DNA of 64,000 nucleotides from Erysipelotrichaceae bacterium NK3D112 (GCA_000701725.1 JNJQ01000002.1:124001-188000), one strand, 5' to 3'. Positions 25,662-35,654 are shown, counted from the first letter of the stretch. Numbers and translations: made by a program. Notes: a model not told the origin generated them from the letters alone.

Positions 25662-26471
25662 TTATCTGCCGATTTCGCGGGCACGCTTGATGCAGACCTC
25701 ATTGGCGTCATGGATGATTTCATCGATCTTCTGCTTTTTCATTTCACTGATCGCTTCAATCGTTGTTCCGCCCTTGGAGCAGACCTCATCAATGAAATCG
25801 CTGATCGGTGTTTTGCGGTTCTGTTTCAGCAGCATTGAGGAACCGATGAATGTCTGTACGACCAGATCGCGCACATCCTGTTCGTCCATGCCGCGCTCTT
25901 TCGCATCGTTGACGAGGCATTCGATGAAATAATAGACATAGGCGGGAACGCTGCCGGAAACCGCAACAACCTCATTCATGTTCTCTTCCTTGACAGTGCG
26001 GGTGACACCCATGGAATTGAACATCTGGAAAACGAAATCATATTCATCTGCCTTGCAGTTGGCGCTCATGCATAAAGCGGTTGCGCCTTCGTTGATCTGA
26101 AGCGGAGTGTTGGGCATTGCGCGGATGACGGGGCAGCCGCCCAGTTTTGACTGCAGATACTCAATGGACACACCGGTGACGATGGAAAGGATGTTGGTGA
26201 TTTCGGCATCCCTGAGCTGATCAAGAACCTCATCGAGCTGCTGAGGTCTGACTGCCAGCATGGTAATGTGGCTGGCTTCGGCGATCTCTTTGGCGCTGTC
26301 CATGACAATGAAGTTTTCCGCTTTGCATGCACTGAGCACGGTTTCGCTCGGATCATACACGCAGATCTGACGGCGCTCGAGATATTCCTTTGCGACCGCG
26401 CCTTTCGCAATTGCCATTCCCATGTGTCCGCAGCCGATAAAGCCGAGCAGATATTTTTTATTAGTCCTCAT
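25662..26471 (-). CDS. proC: Pyrroline-5-carboxylate reductase
   Basis: ProC reduces 1-pyrroline-5-carboxylate to proline with NAD(P)H. The 269-residue protein has the N-terminal Rossmann motif GFIGCGHMGMAIAKG, TMLAVRPQQLDEVL, VIRAMPNTPLQINEGATALC and the C-terminal signature region with SDFIDEVCSKGGTTIEAI. It overlaps the upstream proA by four bases, so the two are co-translated. No proB (glutamate 5-kinase) lies next to them, so the first proline step must be encoded elsewhere or the pathway starts from another source. Confidence 0.95.
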   Translation of the reverse strand: MRTNKKYLLGFIGCGHMGMAIAKGAVAKEYLERRQICVYDPSETVLSACKAENFIVMDSAKEIAEASHITMLAVRPQQLDEVLDQLRDAEITNILSIVTGVSIEYLQSKLGGCPVIRAMPNTPLQINEGATALCMSANCKADEYDFVFQMFNSMGVTRTVKEENMNEVVAVSGSVPAYVYYFIECLVNDAKERGMDEQDVRDLVVQTFIGSSMLLKQNRKTPISDFIDEVCSKGGTTIEAISEMKKQKIDEIIHDANEVCIKRAREIGR

Positions 26472-27709
26472 CTGATTTCTCCTTTTCCTTCAAGATGATA
26501 TGCATATGTGGTCAGTTCCCTGAGTCCCATAGGGCCTCTGGCATGAAGTTTCTGGGTGGAGATGCCGATCTCTGCGCCAAGACCGAACTCGAAGCCGTCG
26601 GTGAAGCGGGTGGAGGCGTTGTGATAGAGGCAGGCGCTGTCAATGCCCCTGAAGAAGATATTCTTCGATTCATCCGATTCGGTAACGATGCATTCACTGT
26701 GATGGGTGCCGTATGTTTCGATATGATCCACCGCCGCATTGACATCCTTGACGATCACAAGATTCATGATCAGATCATCATATTCGGTTGCCCAGTTTGT
26801 TTCATCTCCCTTGCGGATTTCCTGATCATACGAGCAGGCCTTTTCATCGCCATAGATGGTGACGCCGTGCTCCTTCATCACTTTGACAATACGCGGCACA
26901 AACGCATCGGCTGCCTTCTCATGAACGAGCAGGGTTTCCATGGCGTTGCACACACTGGGTCTGGAACATTTGGCGTTGATGATGATGCGCTCTGCCATAT
27001 CAAAGTCAGCGCTCTCATCGACAAATGTGTGACAGATGCCCGCACCCGTTTCAATGACCGGAACCTTCGCGTTTTTCACAACCGCCTGAATCAGTCCGGA
27101 ACCGCCTCTTGGAATCAGAAGGTCGACGTATTCACGGCAGGCCATGAATTCAGCGGTCTCCTCGCGGCTCGGCTTTTCCGCCAGCATCAGCGCATCCTCA
27201 CTTACGCCATGGGCTTTCATTGCCTGTTTCATGACATCGGTGATCGTCTTGCAGGAGCGGTAGGATTCCTTGCCGCCCTTAAGCACGCAGGCGTTGCCTG
27301 ATTTGAAGCAGAGGGCAGCGCAGTCCGCGCTGACATTGGGACGGGATTCAAAGATGATGCCGATCACGCCGATTGCCGTGCTGATTTTTTTCAGATGAAT
27401 GCCGGAGGCGATGGTGCGCTCCTCAAGAACACGGCCGAGCGGATCTTCCAGATGTTCCACCTGCAGAACACCCTCGGCAATCTGATCAATTCTGCTCTTG
27501 TTGAGCATCAGTCTGTCGAGCATTGCTTTGCTCATGCCGTTTTCTTCGGCTTCGGCAAGATCAAGCGCGTTGGCGGCGATGATGGTTTCCGCATTTTCCA
27601 CAAGCCCGTAGGCGAAATCCCTTAATACCGCCGAGCGGATTTCATTGCTCAGAGTCCGGACGGTGCGGCTGGCTGCTTTGGCTGCTTTGGCCTGGCTGAT
27701 CAGATCCAT
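26468..27709 (-). CDS. proA: Glutamate-5-semialdehyde dehydrogenase (gamma-glutamyl phosphate reductase)
   Basis: ProA reduces gamma-glutamyl phosphate to glutamate 5-semialdehyde. The 413-residue aldehyde dehydrogenase superfamily protein shows IGVIGIIFESRPNVSADCAA, KGGKESYRS, LIPRGGSGLIQAV and the catalytic Cys region NAKCSRPSVCNAMETLLVH. The start at 27709 was chosen because GGAGG lies nine bases upstream; an ATG two codons earlier is too close to that site. It is the first gene of a two-gene proline operon transcribed away from priA. Confidence 0.95.
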   Translation of the reverse strand: MDLISQAKAAKAASRTVRTLSNEIRSAVLRDFAYGLVENAETIIAANALDLAEAEENGMSKAMLDRLMLNKSRIDQIAEGVLQVEHLEDPLGRVLEERTIASGIHLKKISTAIGVIGIIFESRPNVSADCAALCFKSGNACVLKGGKESYRSCKTITDVMKQAMKAHGVSEDALMLAEKPSREETAEFMACREYVDLLIPRGGSGLIQAVVKNAKVPVIETGAGICHTFVDESADFDMAERIIINAKCSRPSVCNAMETLLVHEKAADAFVPRIVKVMKEHGVTIYGDEKACSYDQEIRKGDETNWATEYDDLIMNLVIVKDVNAAVDHIETYGTHHSECIVTESDESKNIFFRGIDSACLYHNASTRFTDGFEFGLGAEIGISTQKLHARGPMGLRELTTYAYHLEGKGEIR

Positions 27710-27769
27710 AAACATATACCTCCGTTTTCATTCATTATAACGTAATATACGGCAAAAACACACGGCCCT

Positions 27770-27797
27770 TTGAACATGCGCGCCTAACCTGTATACT
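27770..27797 (+). promoter_or_regulatory. Promoter of the priA-thiN operon
   Basis: TTGAAC (27770-27775), 16-nt spacer, TATACT (27792-27797), 22 bases before the priA ATG. All genes to 36896 follow without an internal terminator. Confidence 0.7.
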
Positions 27798-27819
27798 GTA
27801 AAATAGAAACGGAGAAACC

Positions 27820-29982
27820 ATGTATATACTGTCATGCTGGATCGAGCATCCTGTCCGCAGTCTCGACCGCACATTTACATATTTAAGTGAAACAGAAGTG
27901 CCCCGCGGCTGCCGCGTGCAGGTTGTTTTCGGCATGAAAACACTGGTCGGCTTTGTCGATTCATGCGTTTATACGGATGAAGGCAAGGAAGCGATCGAAG
28001 CGCGGATGAACATGAAGCTGCGGTTCATTGACAAGGCGGTTGATCCGGAACCTTTGATCAGCGATGAGCTCTATGAACTGGCCATGAACATGCGTGAGGC
28101 GACCCTGTCCACGGCGATTTCCTGTTTCTCGGCGATGCTGCCGGCAAAGGTGAAACCGGGCAGCTCAAACCATAAAATCGTCATGGAGCGCTGGGTCAGC
28201 GTCAGTGAGAATGAAGTCAGCCTGAGTCCGAAGCAGCTTGAGGCATATCTGTATGTCAGAGAGCGGGGAAGTGTGCTTTACAGTGAGCTGAGGAAGCAAT
28301 ACCCCAATCAGGCCCGCAGTCTGATCAGCCTTCATGCACTCAATGTTTTTGAAAAGGAAAAGAAGGGCTCACTCATCATCAATGCCGCAAGCGCGCCAAG
28401 ACCAAAGCTCAGCCCGCTTCAGGAAAAGGTCATTGATGAAATCCTGCAGAGCGATGACACCGTTTATCTGTTACGCGGTGTGACCGGTTCGGGCAAGACG
28501 GAAATCTATCTGAGACTGGCCGAAAAAGCGCTTGAAGAGGGCAGGCAGGTATTGATTCTCGTGCCGGAAATCGCTCTGACACCGCAGATGATCGAACGGG
28601 TATCATCGCGTTTTGGCGCATCGCTTGCCATTTATCACAGCGGCCTCAATGCCCAGGAGAAATATGAACAGTACCGGATGGTCATGAATCAGGAGGCCAA
28701 GGTTGTGGTCGGCACCCGCAGCGCCGTTTTCCTGCCGTTTGACAATCTCGGCCTGATCGTCATGGATGAGGAACATGACTCCTCCTATAAACAGGATTCA
28801 CAGCCATGCTACCATTGCCGCGATGCAGCGCTGTTCAGAGCCGAATATCACCATTGCCGTCTGGTGTTAGCGTCTGCGACACCGACTCTGGAATCCTATG
28901 CCAGAGGTCTGAAAAAGGTTTACCATCTGATCGTCATGGACGAAAGGATCAACAAAGCCATGCCCTCGGTGCACATTGTGCCGATGAAGGAAACAATCCG
29001 CAAAGGGGAATCCTATATTATTTCCAATCTGCTCAGGGACCGGATCAGGGAGCGGCTTGATAAGAAGGAACAGATCATTCTTCTGCTCAACCGCAGAGGC
29101 TATCATGCGCGTCTGAAATGCCGCAGCTGCCAGGAGCCCATCCGCTGTCCCCATTGCGATCTTGCGATGAGCTGGCACCGTGACACGGGGCTGCTCAAAT
29201 GCCATACATGCGGCCATGAGATGAAAGTCATGAAAGTCTGCCCGTCCTGCGGCAGCACCGCCGGCTTTTCGGCATATGGCTTCGGCACGGAAAAACTCGA
29301 GCACGAAATCGAGACGCTGTTTCCCGATGCCCGTATTCTGCGCATGGACGCCGACACCACCGGCCGCAAGAATTCCCATGAGACCATTCTGAAATCCTTC
29401 GCCGCCCATGAAGCGGATATTCTGCTTGGCACGCAGATGATCGCCAAGGGGCTGGATTTTGAAAATGTCACGCTCGTCGGCATCATCAACGGCGATGACG
29501 GCCTTGCCCGCACCGATTTCCGCAGCGCGGAGACGACCTTTGATCTGCTCATGCAGGCATGCGGCAGAAGCGGACGCGGCGCAAAGACGGGAGAGGTCGT
29601 GTGCCAGGTGTTTGATCCGGACCACTACGCGGTCAAAGCGGCCCTGAACCAGGATTATGAAACCTTCTTTGCCAATGAGATGCGCTTCCGCCATGCCGGC
29701 CAGTATCCTCCATATACATATATGATCGCGGTCACATTCAGCGATCCCAAAGAGGAGAATGCGATGAAGCGTGCGCAGCAGTTCATGCAGTGTATGAAAG
29801 GCAGCTTCAAGACAATCGGCGTGATTTCATTGCTGAAGATCCATGATTTATGCCGCTGCCGGGTGATTCTTAAGGGTAAAGACCTTGACGAAATGCGCAA
29901 AGCCGTCAGAGAATACATGGGTTCGGGTGAATTCTCACTGAAAGGCTTGCGGATTGATGTCAATCCGATGTATCTTGATTAA
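27820..29982 (+). CDS. priA: Primosomal replication restart helicase PriA
   Basis: PriA recognises stalled or collapsed replication forks and reloads the replisome. The 720-residue protein has an N-terminal DNA-binding region starting ILSCWIEHPVRSLDRTFTY. Walker A is GVTGSGKTEIYLRL and the DEAH-like box is VMDEEHDSSYKQD. A zinc-binding insertion has paired cysteines (CRSCQEPIRCPHC and CHTCG, CPSCGS), and the helicase C-terminal motifs include GTQMIAKGLDFENVTLVGI. It is the first gene of a nine-gene operon. In Bacillus the same locus has def and fmt between priA and rsmB; here rsmB follows after three bases. Confidence 0.97.
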   Translation: MYILSCWIEHPVRSLDRTFTYLSETEVPRGCRVQVVFGMKTLVGFVDSCVYTDEGKEAIEARMNMKLRFIDKAVDPEPLISDELYELAMNMREATLSTAISCFSAMLPAKVKPGSSNHKIVMERWVSVSENEVSLSPKQLEAYLYVRERGSVLYSELRKQYPNQARSLISLHALNVFEKEKKGSLIINAASAPRPKLSPLQEKVIDEILQSDDTVYLLRGVTGSGKTEIYLRLAEKALEEGRQVLILVPEIALTPQMIERVSSRFGASLAIYHSGLNAQEKYEQYRMVMNQEAKVVVGTRSAVFLPFDNLGLIVMDEEHDSSYKQDSQPCYHCRDAALFRAEYHHCRLVLASATPTLESYARGLKKVYHLIVMDERINKAMPSVHIVPMKETIRKGESYIISNLLRDRIRERLDKKEQIILLLNRRGYHARLKCRSCQEPIRCPHCDLAMSWHRDTGLLKCHTCGHEMKVMKVCPSCGSTAGFSAYGFGTEKLEHEIETLFPDARILRMDADTTGRKNSHETILKSFAAHEADILLGTQMIAKGLDFENVTLVGIINGDDGLARTDFRSAETTFDLLMQACGRSGRGAKTGEVVCQVFDPDHYAVKAALNQDYETFFANEMRFRHAGQYPPYTYMIAVTFSDPKEENAMKRAQQFMQCMKGSFKTIGVISLLKIHDLCRCRVILKGKDLDEMRKAVREYMGSGEFSLKGLRIDVNPMYLD

Positions 29983-29985
29983 ACC

Positions 29986-31203
29986 ATGAGTGCTAGAAAG
30001 ATGATCCTGGATATTCTGGTCAGAGTATTCAGTGAAAACGGATATGCCTCGCTGATGATGAGGCGCATGAAGGCGGATGAAAAAGATGCCGCTTTTATTG
30101 CGGAATGCGTCTACGGAACCCTGCGCAATTATTTATTGCTGGAATACCAGTGGCGCCATCTGGCGAAAAAGACGAAGATGAGAACGGCATTGCTGCTGGA
30201 TATGAGTGTCTATCAGCTGCTGTTTATGGATGTGCCTGCCTATGCCGCGATCAATGAGGCGGTGGAGCTGGCGGACAGACATGAAAAGAAATTCGTCAAT
30301 GCATTGCTGCGGCAGGTATCCAAAAACGGCATGATCACACCGGAAGAGGATGAAATCAGATATTCCCATCCGAAATGGATCGCCGCTCTTTTCAAAGCGC
30401 ACTATGGTGAGGAGAATGCCGTGAAGATCATGGCATACAACCAGACAAGACCGGTTCAGTACGGCCGCATCAACACGCTGAAAATCACCCGCGAGGAAGC
30501 GGAAAAAACAGAAGGGCTCCATTTCATCGATGACATCTGCTTCAGCTATGAGGGAGCATTGCAGAAAACAGAGCTGTTTCAAAGCGGAAAGGTTCTCATA
30601 CAAAACTACAGTTCCCAGCAGATCGTCCGTTATCTGGATGTGAAGCCTGGCATGCGGGTATTGGATGCGTGCGCGGCGCCGGGCACCAAGACACAGCAGA
30701 TCGCGATGCTCATGAACAATCAGGGTGAGATCATTGCCAATGAGCTTCATGCCCACCGCACAAAGCTGATCGATGAACTGATGGAACGGACCGGCGTGAG
30801 CATTGTCCAAAGCAGATCAGGCGACGCATCTGTTTATGATGAAACGCAGAAGGAAAGCTATGACCGTGTGCTGCTGGATGTGCCGTGCTCGGGACTTGGC
30901 GATCTGTCTCATAAACCTGAAATCCGCTGGCATCTGAAACCGGAGGATATCGATGAGATCACAAAGATCCAGGCAGAGATCCTTGAAGCCAATGCCCCGT
31001 ATGTGAAGCAGGGCGGCATCCTTGTGTACAGCACATGCACGCTCAACCGCAAGGAAAACGAGAACCGCATCCGCGCATTCCTGAAAGAACATAACGAATT
31101 TGAACTTTTCGAGGAACATACCTTTTTCCCCTTTGTCACAAAGAGCGACGGGTTCTATTGCGCAAAGATGCTGAAAAAAGGGGAGACGGCGCAAGAGAAG
31201 TGA
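29986..31203 (+). CDS. rsmB: 16S rRNA m5C967 methyltransferase RsmB
   Basis: RsmB methylates C967 of 16S rRNA with S-adenosylmethionine. The 405-residue protein has the N-terminal NusB-like domain (about 1-140), the SAM motif LDACAAPGTKTQQI, the catalytic region LLDVPCSGLGDLSHKPEIRW and a second conserved Cys in YSTCTLNRKENE. The start at 29986 has no clear ribosome binding site and lies three bases after priA, so translation probably depends on coupling; an ATG five codons later is the alternative. Confidence 0.94.
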   Translation: MSARKMILDILVRVFSENGYASLMMRRMKADEKDAAFIAECVYGTLRNYLLLEYQWRHLAKKTKMRTALLLDMSVYQLLFMDVPAYAAINEAVELADRHEKKFVNALLRQVSKNGMITPEEDEIRYSHPKWIAALFKAHYGEENAVKIMAYNQTRPVQYGRINTLKITREEAEKTEGLHFIDDICFSYEGALQKTELFQSGKVLIQNYSSQQIVRYLDVKPGMRVLDACAAPGTKTQQIAMLMNNQGEIIANELHAHRTKLIDELMERTGVSIVQSRSGDASVYDETQKESYDRVLLDVPCSGLGDLSHKPEIRWHLKPEDIDEITKIQAEILEANAPYVKQGGILVYSTCTLNRKENENRIRAFLKEHNEFELFEEHTFFPFVTKSDGFYCAKMLKKGETAQEK

Positions 31204-31246
31204 AATGCGCCTTTTGTACGAAAATAGAGCAAGCAGAGGTGACGAT

Positions 31247-32311
31247 ATGGTAAAATGCCCTTGTATGCAGACGATATATGACCTGAATCTGAAACAGATG
31301 GAAGAAATGCTGGCTGAGCACGGCCAGAAGTCATACCGCGCAAAACAGCTTTTCACATGGCTGTATAGAAAGCGCGCAGAATCATTCGAAGAGATGAGCG
31401 ATCTTCCCAAAGCATTGACGGAAAAGCTTTCGGAAGAGTATTTGCTGATGCCTCTGAAGGAGATCGAGCGCCAGGTTGCACGCGATGGAACAACCAAATA
31501 TCTGTTTGAAATGGCGGACGGATCCAGCGTCGAGGCGGTGCTGATGCACTTCCACTTCGGCGACTCCCTGTGCATTTCCAGCCAGGTCGGCTGCAACATG
31601 GGCTGTAAATTCTGCGCCAGCGGACTTCTGAAAAAACAGCGTGACCTGAGTGCCGGTGAAATGGCTGCTCAGGTGCTCTATGTGCAGAAGGAACTGGATG
31701 TGAACGGAGGCCGGGTGGACAACATCGTCATCATGGGAACGGGCGAACCGTTCGACAATTATGACAATGTGATGCGCTTTTGCGAAATCGTCAATTCGGA
31801 CCACGGTCTTGCCATCGGCGCAAGACACATCACGATTTCCACATGCGGAATCGTGCCGCGCATCAATGATTTCGCTGCCGGCCATTACCAGTACAATCTG
31901 GCAATCAGCCTGCACGCGCCTGAGGATGAGCTCAGAAGCAGGCTCATGCCGATCAACCATGCGTATCCGCTGGATGAGCTGATGGCGGCGCTGAAAGCGT
32001 ACAGTGAGGACAATCACCGCCGGCTGACATTCGAGTATATCCTGCTCCATGAGGTCAACGATACCGATGCCCATGCGAAGAAACTCGCGGACCTGATCCG
32101 CGGTATGAACGCCTATGTCAACCTGATCCCGTACAATCCCGTGGATGAGCACGGTTTCCAGGGAGTCAGCGAAAAGAAGGCGCTTCATTTCTATGACGTG
32201 CTGATGAAGAACGGCGTCAAGGCAACACTGCGCCAGAAGCATGGAGACGACATTGACGCGGCCTGCGGACAGCTGCGCGCCAGACACGAGAGGAACAGGC
32301 AGAACGGATGA
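31247..32311 (+). CDS. rlmN: Dual-specificity rRNA/tRNA A2503/A37 C2-methyltransferase RlmN
   Basis: This radical-SAM enzyme methylates adenine at C2 in 23S rRNA A2503 and some tRNAs. The 354-residue protein has the 4Fe-4S motif CNMGCKFCASG. It also has GMGTGE-type and SAM-binding segments (IVIMGTGEPFDNYDNVMRF, ISTCGIVPRI) and the methylated Cys near the C-terminus in KHGDDIDAACGQLR. The ATG at 31247 follows GAGGTGAC; an ATG at 31205 adds 14 residues without a site. It overlaps prpC by four bases. Its cluster would depend on the SUF system encoded upstream. Confidence 0.95.
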   Translation: MVKCPCMQTIYDLNLKQMEEMLAEHGQKSYRAKQLFTWLYRKRAESFEEMSDLPKALTEKLSEEYLLMPLKEIERQVARDGTTKYLFEMADGSSVEAVLMHFHFGDSLCISSQVGCNMGCKFCASGLLKKQRDLSAGEMAAQVLYVQKELDVNGGRVDNIVIMGTGEPFDNYDNVMRFCEIVNSDHGLAIGARHITISTCGIVPRINDFAAGHYQYNLAISLHAPEDELRSRLMPINHAYPLDELMAALKAYSEDNHRRLTFEYILLHEVNDTDAHAKKLADLIRGMNAYVNLIPYNPVDEHGFQGVSEKKALHFYDVLMKNGVKATLRQKHGDDIDAACGQLRARHERNRQNG

Positions 32312-33051
32312 AATATTACGGAATCACGGACAGAGGTCTTGTCCGTAAAAATAACCAGGACAGCTATGTCATCGCCACCAACCGCAGCGGTGATATTTTC
32401 GCGATTGTGGCGGACGGAATCGGCGGCAATCTCGGCGGCGATATCGCCAGCCGTATGGCGGTTTCCTATTTTTCCAAGGTCTTTTCGGAAACTGACGCCT
32501 TCACTTCCGAAACCAAAACAAAGGAATGGATCTCACGGCATGTCGATGAGGCAAACCGGCAGATCTTTGAATACGGCGCCAAGCGGCCCGGACTTAAGGG
32601 AATGGGAACGACCCTGTGCGGTGCGATGATCACCAAAAAGGGTATTTTCGTCGTCAATATCGGTGACAGCCGCGCCTACACATGGCATAAGGGCAGTCTG
32701 AAACAGATCACCATGGACCATACCCTGGTCAATGACATGATCATGCACGGCCAATTGACCCAGGAGGAAGCGGCCAATTTCCCGCGCCGCAATGTGCTGA
32801 CAAATGCGCTTGGCGTCTGGGAGAATGTGCGCAGCGACATCGATGTGCACCATGAAAAGATGAACGGCATTCTTTTATGCAGCGACGGTCTGCACGGATA
32901 TGTGAGCGAATCAAGGATCTCCTCACTGGTTCTGAATACGGAAATGGATCCGACCCAGCGGGCAAGAAAGCTTCTCAAAGCGGCGCTGGATGCGGGCGGA
33001 TATGACAATGTGACAATCGTGCTCATTGAATTCTCAGGAGAAAGCGAATGA
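32308..33051 (+). CDS. prpC: PPM-type serine/threonine phosphatase (PrpC/Stp)
   Basis: This Mg2+/Mn2+-dependent phosphatase reverses phosphorylation by the partner kinase PrkC. The 247-residue protein has the PP2C metal motifs RKNNQDSYVI, FAIVADGIGGNLGGD, a GDSRAY motif (VVNIGDSRAYTWH) and the late GGYDNVTIVLIE. It overlaps rlmN and prkC by four bases each, giving the classical phosphatase-kinase pair. Cytosolic. Confidence 0.96.
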   Translation: MKYYGITDRGLVRKNNQDSYVIATNRSGDIFAIVADGIGGNLGGDIASRMAVSYFSKVFSETDAFTSETKTKEWISRHVDEANRQIFEYGAKRPGLKGMGTTLCGAMITKKGIFVVNIGDSRAYTWHKGSLKQITMDHTLVNDMIMHGQLTQEEAANFPRRNVLTNALGVWENVRSDIDVHHEKMNGILLCSDGLHGYVSESRISSLVLNTEMDPTQRARKLLKAALDAGGYDNVTIVLIEFSGESE

Positions 33052-34778
33052 GCAGAAAGAATGTGATTGCCAACAGATATGAAGTTGTACAGCACATCGG
33101 ACAGGGAGGAATGGCCGATGTCTTTCGCGGTGTCGACACCATCCTGAACCGTGAGGTCGCGATCAAGATTCTGCGTGCCGATCTTTCCACGGATGCCGTC
33201 AGCATTCTCCGCTTTGAAAGAGAAGCGCAGGCTGCCACTGCTCTGGCTCATCCCAACATCGTTGAAATCTACGATGTCGGCGATTACAAGGGCCATCATT
33301 ATATTGTTATGGAATTCGTGCCCGGCCGCACCCTGAAACAGGTGATCCGCGCAAGAGGACCGCTGCTCAAGGAAGAGGCGGTCGATATCATGAAGCAGCT
33401 GACTTCGGCCGTATCCGAAGCCCATTCCAAAGGCATCATCCACCGCGATATCAAACCGCAGAACGTGATTGTCAAAGCGGACGGTTCGGTCAAGATTCTC
33501 GACTTCGGCATCGCCACCGCCAAAGGCTCCATGCAGTTGACGCAGGCCAACAACGTCATGGGCAGCGTGCATTATCTGGCTCCCGAGCTTGCCAAGGGTG
33601 AGCAGGCCTCCGCGCAAAGCGATATCTATGCGCTTGGCATTGTGCTTTATGAGATGCTGGCAGGGGATGTGCCGTTCAAGGCGGATCAGGCCGTTCAGGT
33701 CGCGCTTCGCCATATGCGCGATCCGATGCCCTCACTCCGTGAAGCAAATCCCACCGTTCCCCAGTCGATTGAAAACATCGTCATCCGGGCAACCGCCAAG
33801 GATCCCAATAAACGTTACAGAAGCTGCCGTGAAATGTGGCAGGACCTTTCCACATGCCTCAAGGCAGAGCGCGCCAACGAGCCCAAACTCGTGATTGAAA
33901 CACCGCCTCAGCCCAAGAAGGAAACGCCTGCGCAGAACAAGGCAAAACCTGCGGCAAACGCCGCAAGGGAAGTCAAAAAGGAAGTCCGCAAGGAAACGCG
34001 CAGAAGCGAACCCGAGCCAGCACCGAAAAACAAACTGCTGCCATGGCTGATCGGCATCATCACCGCGGTGGCCCTGGCCGGTATCATTGCGGCGCTGATC
34101 TTCATGGATGTGATCCATTTCGGTCCCCGCACCGTTGCGGTTCCCGATATCGAGGGCATGACCATCCAGGCCGCACGCGATGCCTGCGATGAGTCGCAGC
34201 TTGTGCTCGATACGATCAATGTCGAATACACCCTGACCGATGATGTGGAGCGCGGCCTGATTATTTCATGCACGCCTTCCGTCGGCGATGAGGTGGAAAA
34301 GAATACGGAAATCAAGGTCGTTGTCTCCAACGGCATCGGTGTGCGCATCGAGGATTTCACTGCCAACGGCATGACCATCTCCAAAGCGGAGGAATATATT
34401 GCGGACAATTACAAGCTGATGAAAGTCACCGCGGTCGAGGAAGACAGCGGCGAGCCTCCCGGAACCATCATCCGCCAGGAGGGCCTTGAACCCGGCACGC
34501 TTTTCTCACCGGATCTGGCTTCCAATATCACCTTGGTATACTCACGTTTCCCGACGGTCACGATTCCCGAGGATATCATCGGCAGACCGATCAATGACGC
34601 GATCGCCGAGCTTGAGGCAATGGGCATTGTCGTCCGTTCAAGCAACCGCGATATTTCCGGGATGACCCAGGAGGAGATTGATCAGCTGCAATTCGGCGTG
34701 GTGATCGATTCGGATCCGTATATCGGATATTCTTATGTGCAGAAAGATGATAACTATGTCATTCTCTATTACTATTGA
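33048..34778 (+). CDS. prkC: Membrane PASTA serine/threonine kinase PrkC/Stk
   Basis: This transmembrane kinase senses cell-wall fragments through external PASTA domains and controls wall synthesis, division and metabolism. The 576-residue protein has a Hanks kinase domain at about 10-265 (glycine loop GQGGMADVFRG, AIKIL lysine, catalytic HRDIKPQNVIV, DFGIA). A basic Pro/Lys linker and one transmembrane helix at about 327-350 (LLPWLIGIITAVALAGIIA) follow, then three extracellular PASTA repeats from about 364 to the end. Genes for its phosphatase and for RsgA, a known phosphorylation target in Bacillus (CpgA), flank it. Confidence 0.96.
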   Translation: MSRKNVIANRYEVVQHIGQGGMADVFRGVDTILNREVAIKILRADLSTDAVSILRFEREAQAATALAHPNIVEIYDVGDYKGHHYIVMEFVPGRTLKQVIRARGPLLKEEAVDIMKQLTSAVSEAHSKGIIHRDIKPQNVIVKADGSVKILDFGIATAKGSMQLTQANNVMGSVHYLAPELAKGEQASAQSDIYALGIVLYEMLAGDVPFKADQAVQVALRHMRDPMPSLREANPTVPQSIENIVIRATAKDPNKRYRSCREMWQDLSTCLKAERANEPKLVIETPPQPKKETPAQNKAKPAANAAREVKKEVRKETRRSEPEPAPKNKLLPWLIGIITAVALAGIIAALIFMDVIHFGPRTVAVPDIEGMTIQAARDACDESQLVLDTINVEYTLTDDVERGLIISCTPSVGDEVEKNTEIKVVVSNGIGVRIEDFTANGMTISKAEEYIADNYKLMKVTAVEEDSGEPPGTIIRQEGLEPGTLFSPDLASNITLVYSRFPTVTIPEDIIGRPINDAIAELEAMGIVVRSSNRDISGMTQEEIDQLQFGVVIDSDPYIGYSYVQKDDNYVILYYY

Positions 34779-34790
34779 TGAGGAAAACGG

Positions 34791-35654
34791 ATGATCGCGC
34801 GGATTGTCAAAATCGTCTCCAAGGAATATACGCTGCTGACCGATCAGAACGAACGGGTCAAAGCGGTGCTGATGGGCAAGGTGCGCCGTCAGGACGCTCC
34901 CGCCGCCGGCGATCTTGTGGAAGCGGAAATTGTCCATGGACAGTATGTGATCCAGAAGATCCTGCCCCGGCGCAACCGTCTTTACAGACCGTATGTGGCC
35001 AATGTCGACCAGGCGATCATCGTCATGAGCGTTGTCGATCCGGATTTTTCAACGGCTCTGATTGACCGGCTGTGCATGCTGATCAGGCATGCCGGCATCC
35101 AGCCGCTCTTATGCGTGACAAAGTGCGATCTCGGCATCAGTGAAGAGACCGAAGCCCGCATACGCGAATATGAAAACGGCCCGATGAATGTGATCCGCAC
35201 TGCCAAGGGCACGCTGGATCCTTCGCTTGCCAAAGTGCTGGAAGGCAAAATCTCCGTGCTGACCGGACAGAGCGGCGCCGGCAAGAGCACATTGCTCAAT
35301 GAGCTGGATCCGACCTTCCATCTTGCCACCCAGGAAATCTCCAAAGCGCTTGGCAGAGGCAAACACACAACCAGACATAACGAACTGCATCCGGTGGCCG
35401 GCGGTCTTGTCGCGGACACACCCGGATTCAGCTCCCTGGACTTCAGCCGCATCAGTGCCCGTGAACTGGGCGAGGATGTGATGGAGTTTGAACCTTATAT
35501 CGGCAAATGCCGGTTCAATGACTGCGTGCATCAGAATGAGCCGGGATGCGCTGTGAAGGAAGCGGTTGAAAGCAAAAAGATACCGCTGATCAGATATCAG
35601 AATTATCTTTCAATATTGGAAATGATTCAGCAGAGAAGGGAGAAATATATATGA
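34791..35654 (+). CDS. rsgA: Ribosome small subunit GTPase RsgA
   Basis: RsgA is a circularly permuted GTPase that helps late 30S maturation. The 287-residue protein has an OB-fold start, then G4 (VTKCDLG) before G1 (LTGQSGAGKSTLLNELDP) and G3 (DTPGFSSLDF), the permuted order typical of the family. A C-terminal zinc site follows (CRFNDCVHQNEPGC). It starts 12 bases after prkC and overlaps rpe by four bases. Confidence 0.96.
   Translation: MIARIVKIVSKEYTLLTDQNERVKAVLMGKVRRQDAPAAGDLVEAEIVHGQYVIQKILPRRNRLYRPYVANVDQAIIVMSVVDPDFSTALIDRLCMLIRHAGIQPLLCVTKCDLGISEETEARIREYENGPMNVIRTAKGTLDPSLAKVLEGKISVLTGQSGAGKSTLLNELDPTFHLATQEISKALGRGKHTTRHNELHPVAGGLVADTPGFSSLDFSRISARELGEDVMEFEPYIGKCRFNDCVHQNEPGCAVKEAVESKKIPLIRYQNYLSILEMIQQRREKYI

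Noticed and set aside
32676-33713. 345-codon open frame on the minus strand
   Set aside because: It is antisense to prpC and prkC, which are certain genes.
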